DNA of 64,000 nt from Flammeovirgaceae bacterium UBA7330. Its GTDB lineage: Bacteria > Bacteroidota > Bacteroidia > Cytophagales > Cyclobacteriaceae. Location: positions 124,001 through 188,000 of the forward strand of contig DKPQ01000024.1 of NCBI GenBank assembly GCA_002471275.1. Reading direction: 5' to 3'. Under the pieces are notes generated by a model that did no database searches, had not been told where the DNA came from, and saw only the letters and a program-made list of their open reading frames with translations. The first letter of the stretch is position 1, and every line of letters starts with the position of its first letter. Both the position numbers and the translations under genes were made by a program. Shown in pieces: positions 8,468 through 17,364 of this stretch.

Positions 8468-9595
8468 ATGAGGTACCTGATTTACATATTGACACTTCTA
8501 CCTCTTCATGGCTTCACACAAGATCTTTATGTCAAAAATACTTCATTGAATATCACGAATGGTGTGACAATGAATGTGCAAAAAAGTATCATTAACAAAG
8601 GTCAGATTTCAAATGATGGCTTGCTTGCAATTCAGGGAAACTGGGTAAATACGGGTACTTATAATGATCAGACCGGTCAGATTCACTTCAATGGTAAAGA
8701 TCTTCAATATATCAATCATGGAAGTCTTCCTCTTGGAACTGTATTTTTTCAAAATGGGCGAAAGCATATTTCTGAAAACTTCCATGTAGAGGGAAAAATG
8801 ATATTAGACCAAACAAAGGTTTTTGTTCCTGCCGGATCAGGTCTATACGTGGGTGAGGGGGCAAAGCTAGAATATCAGCCAGATGACCGGATCATCGGTG
8901 CCTTGTACATGACCGGGAATGATATTACGTTCCCCATCGGAACACCTGAAAAGAATCTTCCGGTTCGTCTGGTGCTACCCGAAGACCAGGTAATGCAGAT
9001 AGGTGTGGTCGCAAAACCAGGCCCTTTAAGCGCATCAAAGGAAAACACCATATCTTCTGTAGCTGAATTCTATTGGGAGCTAATGACGCCCGAAAATTAC
9101 CAGGGTGCTGAAGTCACACTTAATTTTCAGGATGCCAGGTTTCTGCAAAGCATTGAATATGCCAGGATAGGTGAAGCAGAATCCTTCAACAGTGTAATAA
9201 AAGATGCCGGATGCATAATGTTTTCGGGATCACCTGATTTCGGGATGGTAACCAGTGAAAGAGTCAGGGGTCCTTACCTCACGGTGGCAAGAAAATACAT
9301 TAAAGGTGAAAAGGCTCCCATTAATGTCCTGAACCTGATCAGCCCTAATAATGATGGATACAATGATTTTCTGCTAATAGAAAATATTGAAGCCTATCCT
9401 GATAATACTGTGTCCATCTTTGACAGATGGGGGGTGAAACTCTACGAAGTGAATGCGTACGACAATGATCAGGTAAAATTTGAAGGGGTAGGAAATGAGA
9501 AGCTGAGAAGTAACCTGGCTCAAGGGTCTTATTATTATATGGTATCGGTGGGTAAAGAGACCCTGGCGAGTGGTTTTTTTGAATTGGTGAGATGA
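8468..9595 (+). CDS. T9SS cargo with CHU_C (type B) sorting domain, copy 1
   Basis: A 375-residue secreted protein starting at the ATG at 8468 (signal 'MRYLIYILTLLPLHGFTQ'); in-frame codons further upstream lie inside the fibre gene and would spoil the signal peptide. The N-terminal part is strand-rich ('IINKGQISNDGLLAIQGNWV'). The last 85 residues match the gliding-motility C-terminal domain (CHU_C, type B T9SS sorting signal): 'LNLISPNNDGYNDFLLIENI', 'VSIFDRWGVKLYEV' and the end 'SGFFELVR'. It is predicted to be passed across the outer membrane by T9SS. Its TGA overlaps the PorP/SprF start by 4 bases (ATGA). Confidence 0.85.
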   Translation: MRYLIYILTLLPLHGFTQDLYVKNTSLNITNGVTMNVQKSIINKGQISNDGLLAIQGNWVNTGTYNDQTGQIHFNGKDLQYINHGSLPLGTVFFQNGRKHISENFHVEGKMILDQTKVFVPAGSGLYVGEGAKLEYQPDDRIIGALYMTGNDITFPIGTPEKNLPVRLVLPEDQVMQIGVVAKPGPLSASKENTISSVAEFYWELMTPENYQGAEVTLNFQDARFLQSIEYARIGEAESFNSVIKDAGCIMFSGSPDFGMVTSERVRGPYLTVARKYIKGEKAPINVLNLISPNNDGYNDFLLIENIEAYPDNTVSIFDRWGVKLYEVNAYDNDQVKFEGVGNEKLRSNLAQGSYYYMVSVGKETLASGFFELVR

Positions 9596-10500
9596 GTAGT
9601 TTAAAAACCATATTGATACTCACCTTTTTCGTTGTGGCAAACCTGGTGAATGCTCAACTTGACCCACAATACACTCAGTATCATTTCAATCAGTACCTGA
9701 TCAATCCGGCTTTTGGAGGATTATATGAGAGTACATCAATTTCGTTCAACTCGCGTGCACAATGGTATGGGATGGAGGGAGCGCCTTTCACCAATACTTT
9801 GACACTGGAGAGTAGCATGTCAGATCACTCCGGTTTTGGATTAAAGGCCATGAATGATCGAATCGGGGTTCATAACAATACAGAGATCATGGCTTCGGCA
9901 TCTTACTTTATTAGCTCACATTTTGTAAAGATTGGTATGGGGCTTCAGGGAGGAATTACAAATGTGTCTAGTGATCTAAGCTTATTGGATTCAAAAGTTT
10001 TGAATGACCCGGAACTGGACAGTTTCGTGCCCAATAGTTTCCAGCCAAATTTTGGGGTTGGTTTCGTGATCCACAGGTTTGATTATTTTCTGGCTGTGAG
10101 CATACCAAGGATCTTAGAGACAAGAAATACCACCAGATCTTTGAACGACCCCAGATACGATCGGAATATTTATGTTTCTACTGGTTACCGGTTTTCTCTT
10201 TTCAGATCCAATGACACCAAGTTGCAAACCCTGGTACGGGTGATGGGTAGCAGGTTCTCATTCGATATTGCCGGGACTTATTTTCTAACTGATCATATCA
10301 GACTGGGTGCGATGATTAGAGATTATTATGGTGCCAGCTTTTTTGGTAAAATCGATTTTGATAAGCATTTCTCAATGGGCTATTCTTTTGAGTTGCCTAC
10401 CAACAACCTGTTTTTTACCAATTACGGTACACACGAGGTTACACTGAGTTATGTTTTTACCCCATTCCAAAACCAAAGCCCGCTGGAAAGAATATTTTAG
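9592..10500 (+). CDS. PorP/SprF family outer-membrane protein, copy 1
   Basis: A 302-residue outer-membrane beta-barrel with signal peptide (cleavage near 'LVNAQ') and the family hallmark 'LDPQYTQYHFNQYLINPAF', then 'SRAQWYGMEGAPFTNTLTLE'. In Flavobacterium, SprF helps secrete its neighbour SprB, and PorP binds the T9SS ring; here the natural cargo is the CHU_C protein encoded just upstream, with which it overlaps by 4 bases. Gene order and overlap are repeated exactly at 16341. Confidence 0.9.
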   Translation: MSSLKTILILTFFVVANLVNAQLDPQYTQYHFNQYLINPAFGGLYESTSISFNSRAQWYGMEGAPFTNTLTLESSMSDHSGFGLKAMNDRIGVHNNTEIMASASYFISSHFVKIGMGLQGGITNVSSDLSLLDSKVLNDPELDSFVPNSFQPNFGVGFVIHRFDYFLAVSIPRILETRNTTRSLNDPRYDRNIYVSTGYRFSLFRSNDTKLQTLVRVMGSRFSFDIAGTYFLTDHIRLGAMIRDYYGASFFGKIDFDKHFSMGYSFELPTNNLFFTNYGTHEVTLSYVFTPFQNQSPLERIF

Positions 10501-10620
10501 CTCGAATTCAAATAATATTCCCTTATTCTTACTACATTTACGTTCCGACGCCTAGATTATAATTATGTGAAGAAAAGATAGTACTTTCTTTACATCCGTT
10601 TGAAAAAATAGATCACCGCC

Positions 10621-13600
10621 ATGAAAAGAATTCTATTTCTCTTCGGCTTGTTGGTAGGCAATACCCTAATGGCCCAGGAAGGTTCTGTTGGGATTGGTAC
10701 GCAAACTCCTAATGAGAAAGCTGTCCTGCACCTCGTAGCACCCAACAATGACCAGGGATTCCTTGTTCCCAAGCTCACCACTTCCCAACGCAACAATTTT
10801 TCAAGCCAGTTGACCTCCGCTGAAAACGGGATGATGGTCTTTGACTCCGACCTGAACCAGTTTTTCTTTTGGTTGACTGATCATTGGGAGGCAGTGGGTT
10901 CGTCACTTCAGGCTGGGAATGGTGTAGAAATTGTGGATGGGGTGATCAGCAATACGGGGGATACAGACGCTTCCGATGATTTTTCAGGCAATTGGGAAGA
11001 TTTGGCAAATATCCCAGCTGAGTTTGTAGATGGTACTGATGACGTGGATGATGCGGATGCTGATCCGAACAATGAGCTTCAGGATCTTAATCTGGCTGGC
11101 AATATCCTTACGATTACAGGATTAACGACTCCTACCCAAATAGACCTGTCACCCTATGAAAGCACAAATACCGATGAGCAGGATTTGTTATTCTCTTCAG
11201 GGCAGATCTCATTGTCAGGAGATCCAGACAATACCATTATAGACCTGAGTGCTTATGATACTGATGTATCGGATGACTTTTCAGGAGATTGGGCAGACCT
11301 TCTAAATATCCCTGCTGACTTCAGTGACGGAATAGATGATGTGGATGATGCCGATAATGATCCTACCAACGAGATAGAGTTACCCGCTACTGCCACAACT
11401 GGCGAGGCCTTGAAGTTTGACGGAGCCAATTGGGTAGCAGCGACAGACGAAACTGACGATGCGGACAATGACCCAACGAATGAAATCGAGCTTCCTTCAA
11501 CTGCAAGCCTGGGAGCAGTTTTGAAGTTTAATGATGCATTGGAATGGGCACCAGCTACGGATGAAGTTAATGATGCAGATAGTGATCCAAACAATGAGCT
11601 TCAGGATTTGAATCTGACGAGTAATATTTTGACCATTACAGGTATTGGGAGTCCTACTCAGATTAACCTGGCTTCGTACACAGGGACCAATACGGATGAA
11701 CAAGACTTACGATTTATAGATGGCCAGATTACATTAACTGGAGATCCGGATAATACCATTATTGATTTGAGTAATTATGATTCGGATGTCACCGATGACT
11801 TTTCCGGATCCTTCCTTGATCTGTTAGATGTCCCATTAAACCTGGACATCAATTCATTGGATGATTTCTCAGGCTCCTTTCTTGATTTAACAGATGTCCC
11901 GATTAACCTTGATCTGGATGCTACGGATGATTTCTCGGGTCTATTTGGTGATCTGACTGGTATTCCGGCAAATCTTGACCTCGATGTGACAGACGATTTT
12001 TCAGGGTCATTCCTTGATCTGACAGATGTTCCTTTGAATCTTGACCTGGACGCTACCGATGATTTTTCAGGCTCCTTTGAAGATCTTGTTGATATACCCT
12101 TTTATCTGGATACTGATGTCACTGATGACTTTTCAGGTTCTTTTCTTGATTTGACAGATGTTCCAGTTAACCTGGATATTGATGCTACTGACGATTTCTC
12201 CGGATCATTTTTAGACTTGACCAATGTACCTACCAACCTGGATACCGATGTAACAGATGACTTTTCAGGGTCGTTTTTGGATCTGACTAATGTTCCCGCG
12301 AATCTAGATGTAGATGCTACCGACGACTTTTCCGGAGAATGGGGAGATTTAGCTAATGTTCCATTAGGTTTCCTGGATGGTTCAGATGATGTGGACGATG
12401 CTGATGCAAGTGCTACAAATGAGATTCAGGACCTCACATTCAATCCACTTACTAATATTTTGTCAATCACTAATAATCCAGATGCCACCCCAATAAATCT
12501 CTCTACCCTTGCCGGTGGCATATCAACAATACCAGGCTTACCCGGTCAGGTTTTGAAGTATGAAAGTATTCTGTCTGGATGGGTTGCGGGAACAGATGAA
12601 GTAGCTGACGATGATGCTGATCCGAATAACGAGCTCCAGTCACTACAATTTGAAGGTACAAGTATGTGGCTGGATCGGGACCCTGAAGGTAATTCCATAG
12701 ATCTTTCCATTTACAATACGGATGTACTGGCTGATCTTTTGCCTTCTGAGGGTCAGATTGCAAAGTATATAAAAGGAGCCTGGGTGGTTGATAATGATAA
12801 TGTTGATGATGCTGATAATGACCCGGATAATGAGCGACAGGATCTGTTTTATGATTCCAGAGGATATACTTTAAATATCACGAATAATCTAGATGCTTCA
12901 ATTATAGATTTGTCAGGCCTACGTGATAATACAGATAACCAGGACCTGGAATTACTCGACGGAAGTCTGGTGTTAACCAATGATGATACTCCAGTAGACT
13001 TAAGTGTGTATTTTGACAATACAGATTTACTTGAATCAATTCCCGTAGATGCGAGTGACGAAGGGGCGGTCCTTAAATATTTTCCTGCCGATGGAGGTTG
13101 GCAGCCAAGTACAGATTTTGTGGATGATGCAGACAATAATCCTAATAATGAAGTTCAAGTGATTACAGCAGGAACAGGTATTACTGTAACCCCATCGGGA
13201 ATTAATTATACAGTAACCAACTCTGCTCCTGATAGAACTGTCAATATTACCGGAAGCGGCAATGCATCAGTGACCGGGACCTATCCAAACTTTAATGTCA
13301 ATGTTCCAACAAGTAGCACTGAACAAATTGCTTTTAAAGCTGGCAAATCTGAGGATCAGAATATTACAACAGGAGGAAAAAATGAAATTGTGACATTTCG
13401 GGCGGAAAGCTATGATTTAGGTGATGTTTATGATGTAACCTCTTCGGTTTTTACTGCTAAAGTCGCAGGGATATATAGTTTTTCTGTTACGATAGCTACA
13501 ATAGCTGATGCAGGAGCGGATTTGGATATCAATTTGATTGTGGATGAAACTCAGGTACATTCCATGATCATTTCTGGTGGCCCCACAAGCGATTCATTTT

Positions 13601-13737
13601 CTTTTTTCTCTGATGTTCAGTTGACTGAAAGTCAAAAGGTAAGAGTAGAGGTAGTTAGCAGGACCAGCGGTAGAATAGTTGGTAAGCCAGTGCAAACAAA
13701 CTGGAGTGGAAGGTTAGAAATGGCGGTTTCAAAATAG
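10621..13737 (+). CDS. Giant Asp-rich fibre-like protein with C1q-like head (fibre 2)
   Basis: A 1038-residue secreted protein (signal ends 'NTLMAQ'). The base domain (about 21-95) has 'GSVGIGTQTPNEKAVLHL' and 'FFFWLTDHWEAVGSS' and is nearly identical to fibre 3. The stalk holds eight Asp-rich motifs ('VDDADADPNNELQ' type). Residues 392-567 hold eight 22-residue tandem repeats of the form 'DDFSGSFLDLTDVPxNLDxDAT'. The last 140 residues look like a C1q/TNF-type jelly-roll: 'YDLGDVYDVTSSVFTAKVAG', 'IYSFSVTI' and the end 'NWSGRLEMAVSK'. C1q domains trimerise, which would suit a three-stranded fibre. No sorting domain is seen. The function is inferred to be surface adhesion or recognition. Confidence 0.7.
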   Translation: MKRILFLFGLLVGNTLMAQEGSVGIGTQTPNEKAVLHLVAPNNDQGFLVPKLTTSQRNNFSSQLTSAENGMMVFDSDLNQFFFWLTDHWEAVGSSLQAGNGVEIVDGVISNTGDTDASDDFSGNWEDLANIPAEFVDGTDDVDDADADPNNELQDLNLAGNILTITGLTTPTQIDLSPYESTNTDEQDLLFSSGQISLSGDPDNTIIDLSAYDTDVSDDFSGDWADLLNIPADFSDGIDDVDDADNDPTNEIELPATATTGEALKFDGANWVAATDETDDADNDPTNEIELPSTASLGAVLKFNDALEWAPATDEVNDADSDPNNELQDLNLTSNILTITGIGSPTQINLASYTGTNTDEQDLRFIDGQITLTGDPDNTIIDLSNYDSDVTDDFSGSFLDLLDVPLNLDINSLDDFSGSFLDLTDVPINLDLDATDDFSGLFGDLTGIPANLDLDVTDDFSGSFLDLTDVPLNLDLDATDDFSGSFEDLVDIPFYLDTDVTDDFSGSFLDLTDVPVNLDIDATDDFSGSFLDLTNVPTNLDTDVTDDFSGSFLDLTNVPANLDVDATDDFSGEWGDLANVPLGFLDGSDDVDDADASATNEIQDLTFNPLTNILSITNNPDATPINLSTLAGGISTIPGLPGQVLKYESILSGWVAGTDEVADDDADPNNELQSLQFEGTSMWLDRDPEGNSIDLSIYNTDVLADLLPSEGQIAKYIKGAWVVDNDNVDDADNDPDNERQDLFYDSRGYTLNITNNLDASIIDLSGLRDNTDNQDLELLDGSLVLTNDDTPVDLSVYFDNTDLLESIPVDASDEGAVLKYFPADGGWQPSTDFVDDADNNPNNEVQVITAGTGITVTPSGINYTVTNSAPDRTVNITGSGNASVTGTYPNFNVNVPTSSTEQIAFKAGKSEDQNITTGGKNEIVTFRAESYDLGDVYDVTSSVFTAKVAGIYSFSVTIATIADAGADLDINLIVDETQVHSMIISGGPTSDSFSFFSDVQLTESQKVRVEVVSRTSGRIVGKPVQTNWSGRLEMAVSK
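11794..12321 (+). repeat. Eight tandem 66-bp repeats inside the fibre 2 gene
   Basis: Eight consecutive 66-bp units, all in frame and of exact length, each encoding 22 residues beginning 'DDFSG'. A ninth, divergent partial unit follows at 12322. Units 2 to 8 end alternately in 'DAT' and 'DVT', which points to a 132-bp two-unit block as the copying unit. The DNA units are diverged in third positions, so the expansion is not very recent. Confidence 0.9.
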
Positions 13738-13798
13738 AAGCAATGGACGTTTTGAGATTAAAAGACCACTTATGCATATCATTTCTAAGTCAAAGGTT

Positions 13799-15214
13799 AT
13801 GAAAAAGATACTGTTTCTTATGGCTGTTTCAATTTCAGGTACCCTGATGGCTCAGGAGGGTTCCGTTGGTATCGGGACACTGACTCCGAATGAAAAGGCG
13901 GTCTTACACCTGGTAGCACCAACCAATGACCAGGGTTTCCTTGCTCCAAAACTCACTACCACACAAAGAAATAACTTTTCAAGTCAGCTTACACCAAATG
14001 AAAATGGTATGATGGTCTTTGATTCAGACCTGAATCAGTTTTTCTTCTGGTTGACTGACCATTGGGAGGCTGTGGGTTCATCTTTGCAAGCCGGGGCAGG
14101 GTTCGAGATTATCGATGGGGTGATCACCAATACCGGAGACACCGATGCTTCAGATGACTTCTCAGGCATGTGGAATGACCTGACAGGTATACCTGCGGGA
14201 TTTTTGGATGGAACAGATGATGTGGATGATGCCGATAACGATCCTACCAACGAGCTCCAGGATCTGAATCTTTCTGGGAATACCCTGACCATCACGGGAC
14301 TCAGTACCCCAACAGCAGTTGATCTTTCCCCATTTTTAGGTACAAATACTGATGAGCAGGACCTTCAGTTTAACGCCGGACAGATCTCATTGACCGGGGA
14401 TCCCGACAATACAATCATTGATTTGAGTGGATATGATAGCGATGCTGCGGACGATTTTTCTGGAGACTGGGCGGATCTGCAAAATATACCACCAGCATTT
14501 GCAGATAACATTGACAATGTAGATGACGCCGACAATGACCCAACCAATGAGATTGAGTTGCCAGGGACTGCCGGTACTAATGATGTGCTCGTATTCGATG
14601 GAGCCAACTGGATTGCAGGAACAGACCAGGTGGATGACGCCGACAATGACCCAACTAATGAAATCGAGTTGCCAGCTACTGCGGGTACTAATGATGTACT
14701 CATATTCGATGGAGCCAGCTGGGTAGCAGGTACTGACCAGGTGGATGATGCTGACAATAATCCGAATAATGAAATTGAGCTCCCGTTGTCAAATGATGCA
14801 GATGGAAATACTTTCGGGGAGTTTCAGACTGGGAATTACGTCAAAGCATTGAATTACCTTTCTGAGCCGGTGGCAGCTGACTTTAACAGTATTTCCGTGG
14901 ATGTTTTGGATATCTCACCATTTAAATTTGCCAGGACGCTTCTGTTTACCCCGGATGGTAAAGGTTCTATTATTAGGTTCATACAGGTAAATAATGGTAT
15001 TTCGGGTCAGGAGCTCATTCTTATAAATGTGGGCACTGCATTACTGGAACTCGAAGCATATTCCCCTTCAAGTAACCTCTACCTTCCGTTTAGCTATGCT
15101 TCGATAAATCCCGGTGGAGCAATTCATTTGATGTATGTGGATGATGGAAAAGGTACCAAGGGATGGATAATGCTTTCAATTTCTCAAAATGATGCACCAG
15201 GAATGGGAGGATAG
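13799..15214 (+). CDS. Secreted Asp-rich fibre-like protein (fibre 3)
   Basis: A 471-residue secreted protein, start chosen at ATG 13799 because it gives a normal signal peptide ('MKKILFLMAVSISGTLMAQ'). The first 250 residues are close to those of fibre 2 (base domain, 'DASDDFSG' and Asp-rich motifs), so the two are tandem duplicates. The stalk is shorter, with four 'VDDADNDPTNE' motifs and an internal 111-bp duplication. The C-terminal head differs from fibre 2 and instead resembles that of fibre 1: 'GISGQELILINVG' and 'GGAIHLMYVDDGKGTKGWIM'. Only 2 bases separate its TAG from the CHU_C gene. Confidence 0.7.
   Translation: MKKILFLMAVSISGTLMAQEGSVGIGTLTPNEKAVLHLVAPTNDQGFLAPKLTTTQRNNFSSQLTPNENGMMVFDSDLNQFFFWLTDHWEAVGSSLQAGAGFEIIDGVITNTGDTDASDDFSGMWNDLTGIPAGFLDGTDDVDDADNDPTNELQDLNLSGNTLTITGLSTPTAVDLSPFLGTNTDEQDLQFNAGQISLTGDPDNTIIDLSGYDSDAADDFSGDWADLQNIPPAFADNIDNVDDADNDPTNEIELPGTAGTNDVLVFDGANWIAGTDQVDDADNDPTNEIELPATAGTNDVLIFDGASWVAGTDQVDDADNNPNNEIELPLSNDADGNTFGEFQTGNYVKALNYLSEPVAADFNSISVDVLDISPFKFARTLLFTPDGKGSIIRFIQVNNGISGQELILINVGTALLELEAYSPSSNLYLPFSYASINPGGAIHLMYVDDGKGTKGWIMLSISQNDAPGMGG
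14519..14740 (+). repeat. Two 111-bp tandem repeats inside the fibre 3 gene
   Basis: Two adjacent 111-bp units (14519-14629, 14630-14740), each encoding 37 residues that begin 'VDDADNDPTNEIELP' and end 'GTDQ'; a partial third unit follows. The copies differ by only scattered, mostly silent, changes, so this duplication looks younger than the 66-bp array in fibre 2. Confidence 0.85.
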
Positions 15215-15216
15215 AT

Positions 15217-16344
15217 ATGAAATGGATTATATACATATTGATTTTCTTTAGCATAAAGGTTGCATTCTCCCAAAGCCTTCAGAACACAGGAATGCCCATA
15301 GGTCTCACAGAGGGAGCTATTCTCAAAGTCAATGAGAACTTTGTCAATGCCGGAAATCTCCAAAATGAAGGCCAGATCATTGTAGGTGGTCACTGGGTGA
15401 ACACAGGTATTTATCAAACCTCCGGCACCGGGGTGGTGGATATGAATGGATCGCTCACCCAATCAATCAATGACCAATCTTTTATTGAAAGACTCCGACT
15501 ATCAGGTGCTGATAAGACGTTGAATGCAGACCTTTCCGTAGATAACCTTGAGCTGAATGGAAGTCTGCTAACAATAGGAGAGGGATTTAGTCTTGAAATA
15601 ACGCCAGGAGGTACTATCACACGACAGCCAAACGATTATATTATCGGTCGTCTGGTCATGACGGGCAATCAGACCTATCCCATTGGTACTTCAAATTACT
15701 TCCTTCCGGTCACCATCAACCAGCTGACGGGTGATGCTGCTCCCATTGGTATCCAGGCGGTAGAATCAGCCTTACCCGGACCCCTGGATAATACTATCGC
15801 TGAGAAAGCGCCTTTCTACTGGGTAATGGATGAGTCTGAAGAAGAGTTTAATGTACTGGTTGGATTTGAAAATGCCGACTTCCTGCAGGAGTTGGAATAT
15901 GCCATGGTCCTCCAGGCAGCATCAGCCAATGCAACCGTATACAGCTTGTATCAGGATTCCACCAGTGGAGATACAGCACTGGGGCTCATTGCCAATGACC
16001 CAAATCATCCACTCACCTTATCGTATTTCTCAATTGGCCGCAAGTATCTGCCAAAAGACAAACCCCCTATCAAGGTGCTGAACCTGGTCAGCCCCAATGG
16101 AGATGGAAAAAATGAATATTTATTCATTGAGAATATTGATGCTTATCCGGAATGTCTGGTCGTGATCTACGATCGGTGGGGTACTAAAGTGTTTGAGCAG
16201 AGAGGATACGATAATAGAGAAAAGGTCTTTAGAGGTAACAACAATGTTCTCAAAAAGTCGGAATTAACCGAGGGCACATTTTACTATGTGATCCGCTCTG
16301 AGGGACAAAAGTTAGGAAGTGGCTTCTTTGAGTTGATGAGATGA
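15217..16344 (+). CDS. T9SS cargo with CHU_C (type B) sorting domain, copy 2
   Basis: A 375-residue secreted protein, the same length as copy 1 at 8468 and homologous along its length. The signal peptide is 'MKWIIYILIFFSIKVAFS'. Strand-rich N-terminus ('NAGNLQNEGQIIVGGHWVNT'), then 'RQPNDYIIGRLVMTGNQTYP', and the C-terminal sorting domain 'LNLVSPNGDGKNEYLFIENI', 'VVIYDRWGTKVFEQ' and 'SGFFELMR'. Expected to be carried by T9SS to the cell surface or medium. Overlaps the downstream PorP/SprF gene by 4 bases. Confidence 0.85.
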   Translation: MKWIIYILIFFSIKVAFSQSLQNTGMPIGLTEGAILKVNENFVNAGNLQNEGQIIVGGHWVNTGIYQTSGTGVVDMNGSLTQSINDQSFIERLRLSGADKTLNADLSVDNLELNGSLLTIGEGFSLEITPGGTITRQPNDYIIGRLVMTGNQTYPIGTSNYFLPVTINQLTGDAAPIGIQAVESALPGPLDNTIAEKAPFYWVMDESEEEFNVLVGFENADFLQELEYAMVLQAASANATVYSLYQDSTSGDTALGLIANDPNHPLTLSYFSIGRKYLPKDKPPIKVLNLVSPNGDGKNEYLFIENIDAYPECLVVIYDRWGTKVFEQRGYDNREKVFRGNNNVLKKSELTEGTFYYVIRSEGQKLGSGFFELMR

Positions 16345-17255
16345 AAAAGTTATTGACCATATTGACCACAATGATCATAGCAGTTTCTTTTCAACCTGCT
16401 ATTGCTCAGCTCGATCCTTTGTATGCCCAATATCATTTCAATCAATACATGATCAACCCGGCTTATGCTGGAGTTTATAAATCAGCCACGCTTGCTGTAA
16501 ATTCCAGGGCGCAATGGTTTGGACTGGAAGGTTCACCTGTTACCAATACACTAACGGCCACTACCAGCATTGGCAATTCGGGAGGGTTTGGTGTGCGGGT
16601 AATGAATGACAGGATCGGGATCAGAAATAGCAATGAATTCATTGCATCAGGCTCCTATTATATTCGATCTCATTTGACTACCATCGGTTTTGGACTTCAG
16701 GGAGGTATCACTCAGGTGAGCAACAACCTCAGTAAGCTGGAGCCGGAAGTGCTTGATGATCCTGTTTTAGATGGCTTCATTCCACAATATTCATTTCCCA
16801 ACTTTGGATTTGGGATCATGCTTCAGCGATTTGACTATTTCATTGGCCTATCCATTCCAAGGATTTTAAGTGAAGATGCACCTGAACCGGTTTTTGAAGA
16901 CAATGGCAGATACCAGCGTCATTATTATTTATCAGCAGGTTACAGGTTTACAGCGGTCAGATCTTATGATACAAAAGTACAAACCTTAATAAGGGTGCTG
17001 GAAGACAAAATCTCTGTTGATGTTTCAGGTACCTATTTTATTACCCCGGACCTCTGGGCGGGAGCCATGGTTAGAGATTTTTCCAGCTTTAGCTTTTTTG
17101 GTATGCTACAAATCAATGACAATTACAGGATCGGTTATACCTTTGAACTACCAACGAATAACCTAATCACAACCAATTTTGGAACCCACGAGATCACCTT
17201 TAGCTATACCATTACCCCATTTGCCGATCAGGTATTTGAAGACCGTTTTTTCTAA
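16341..17255 (+). CDS. PorP/SprF family outer-membrane protein, copy 2
   Basis: A 304-residue outer-membrane protein with signal peptide (ends 'PAIAQ') and 'LDPLYAQYHFNQYMINPAYA', 'SRAQWFGLEGSPVTNTLTAT'. It is a paralogue of the 302-residue protein at 9592 and shares the gene order and 4-base overlap with the CHU_C gene. Predicted outer-membrane partner of the T9SS for the CHU_C protein next to it. Last gene of the second cassette; 109 bases separate it from the next gene. Confidence 0.9.
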   Translation: MKKLLTILTTMIIAVSFQPAIAQLDPLYAQYHFNQYMINPAYAGVYKSATLAVNSRAQWFGLEGSPVTNTLTATTSIGNSGGFGVRVMNDRIGIRNSNEFIASGSYYIRSHLTTIGFGLQGGITQVSNNLSKLEPEVLDDPVLDGFIPQYSFPNFGFGIMLQRFDYFIGLSIPRILSEDAPEPVFEDNGRYQRHYYLSAGYRFTAVRSYDTKVQTLIRVLEDKISVDVSGTYFITPDLWAGAMVRDFSSFSFFGMLQINDNYRIGYTFELPTNNLITTNFGTHEITFSYTITPFADQVFEDRFF

Positions 17256-17364
17256 AAAACCCGTTTTTCATGATCAGGTATCAAAAATCTACGTTATGAG
17301 TTAGTAGAGCCGGTTTATATTGGCTAACTTAAGATAAGACTCGATTCGAATAAACAACAGACCA

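Noticed and set aside
11794..12321. CRISPR-like regular repeat
   Set aside because: Units are contiguous and in frame, without spacers; it is a protein-coding tandem repeat.
17240..17265. Terminator after the second PorP/SprF gene
   Set aside because: AAAAAACCCGTTTTT makes only an A-T stem with a 3-base loop; too weak to call.
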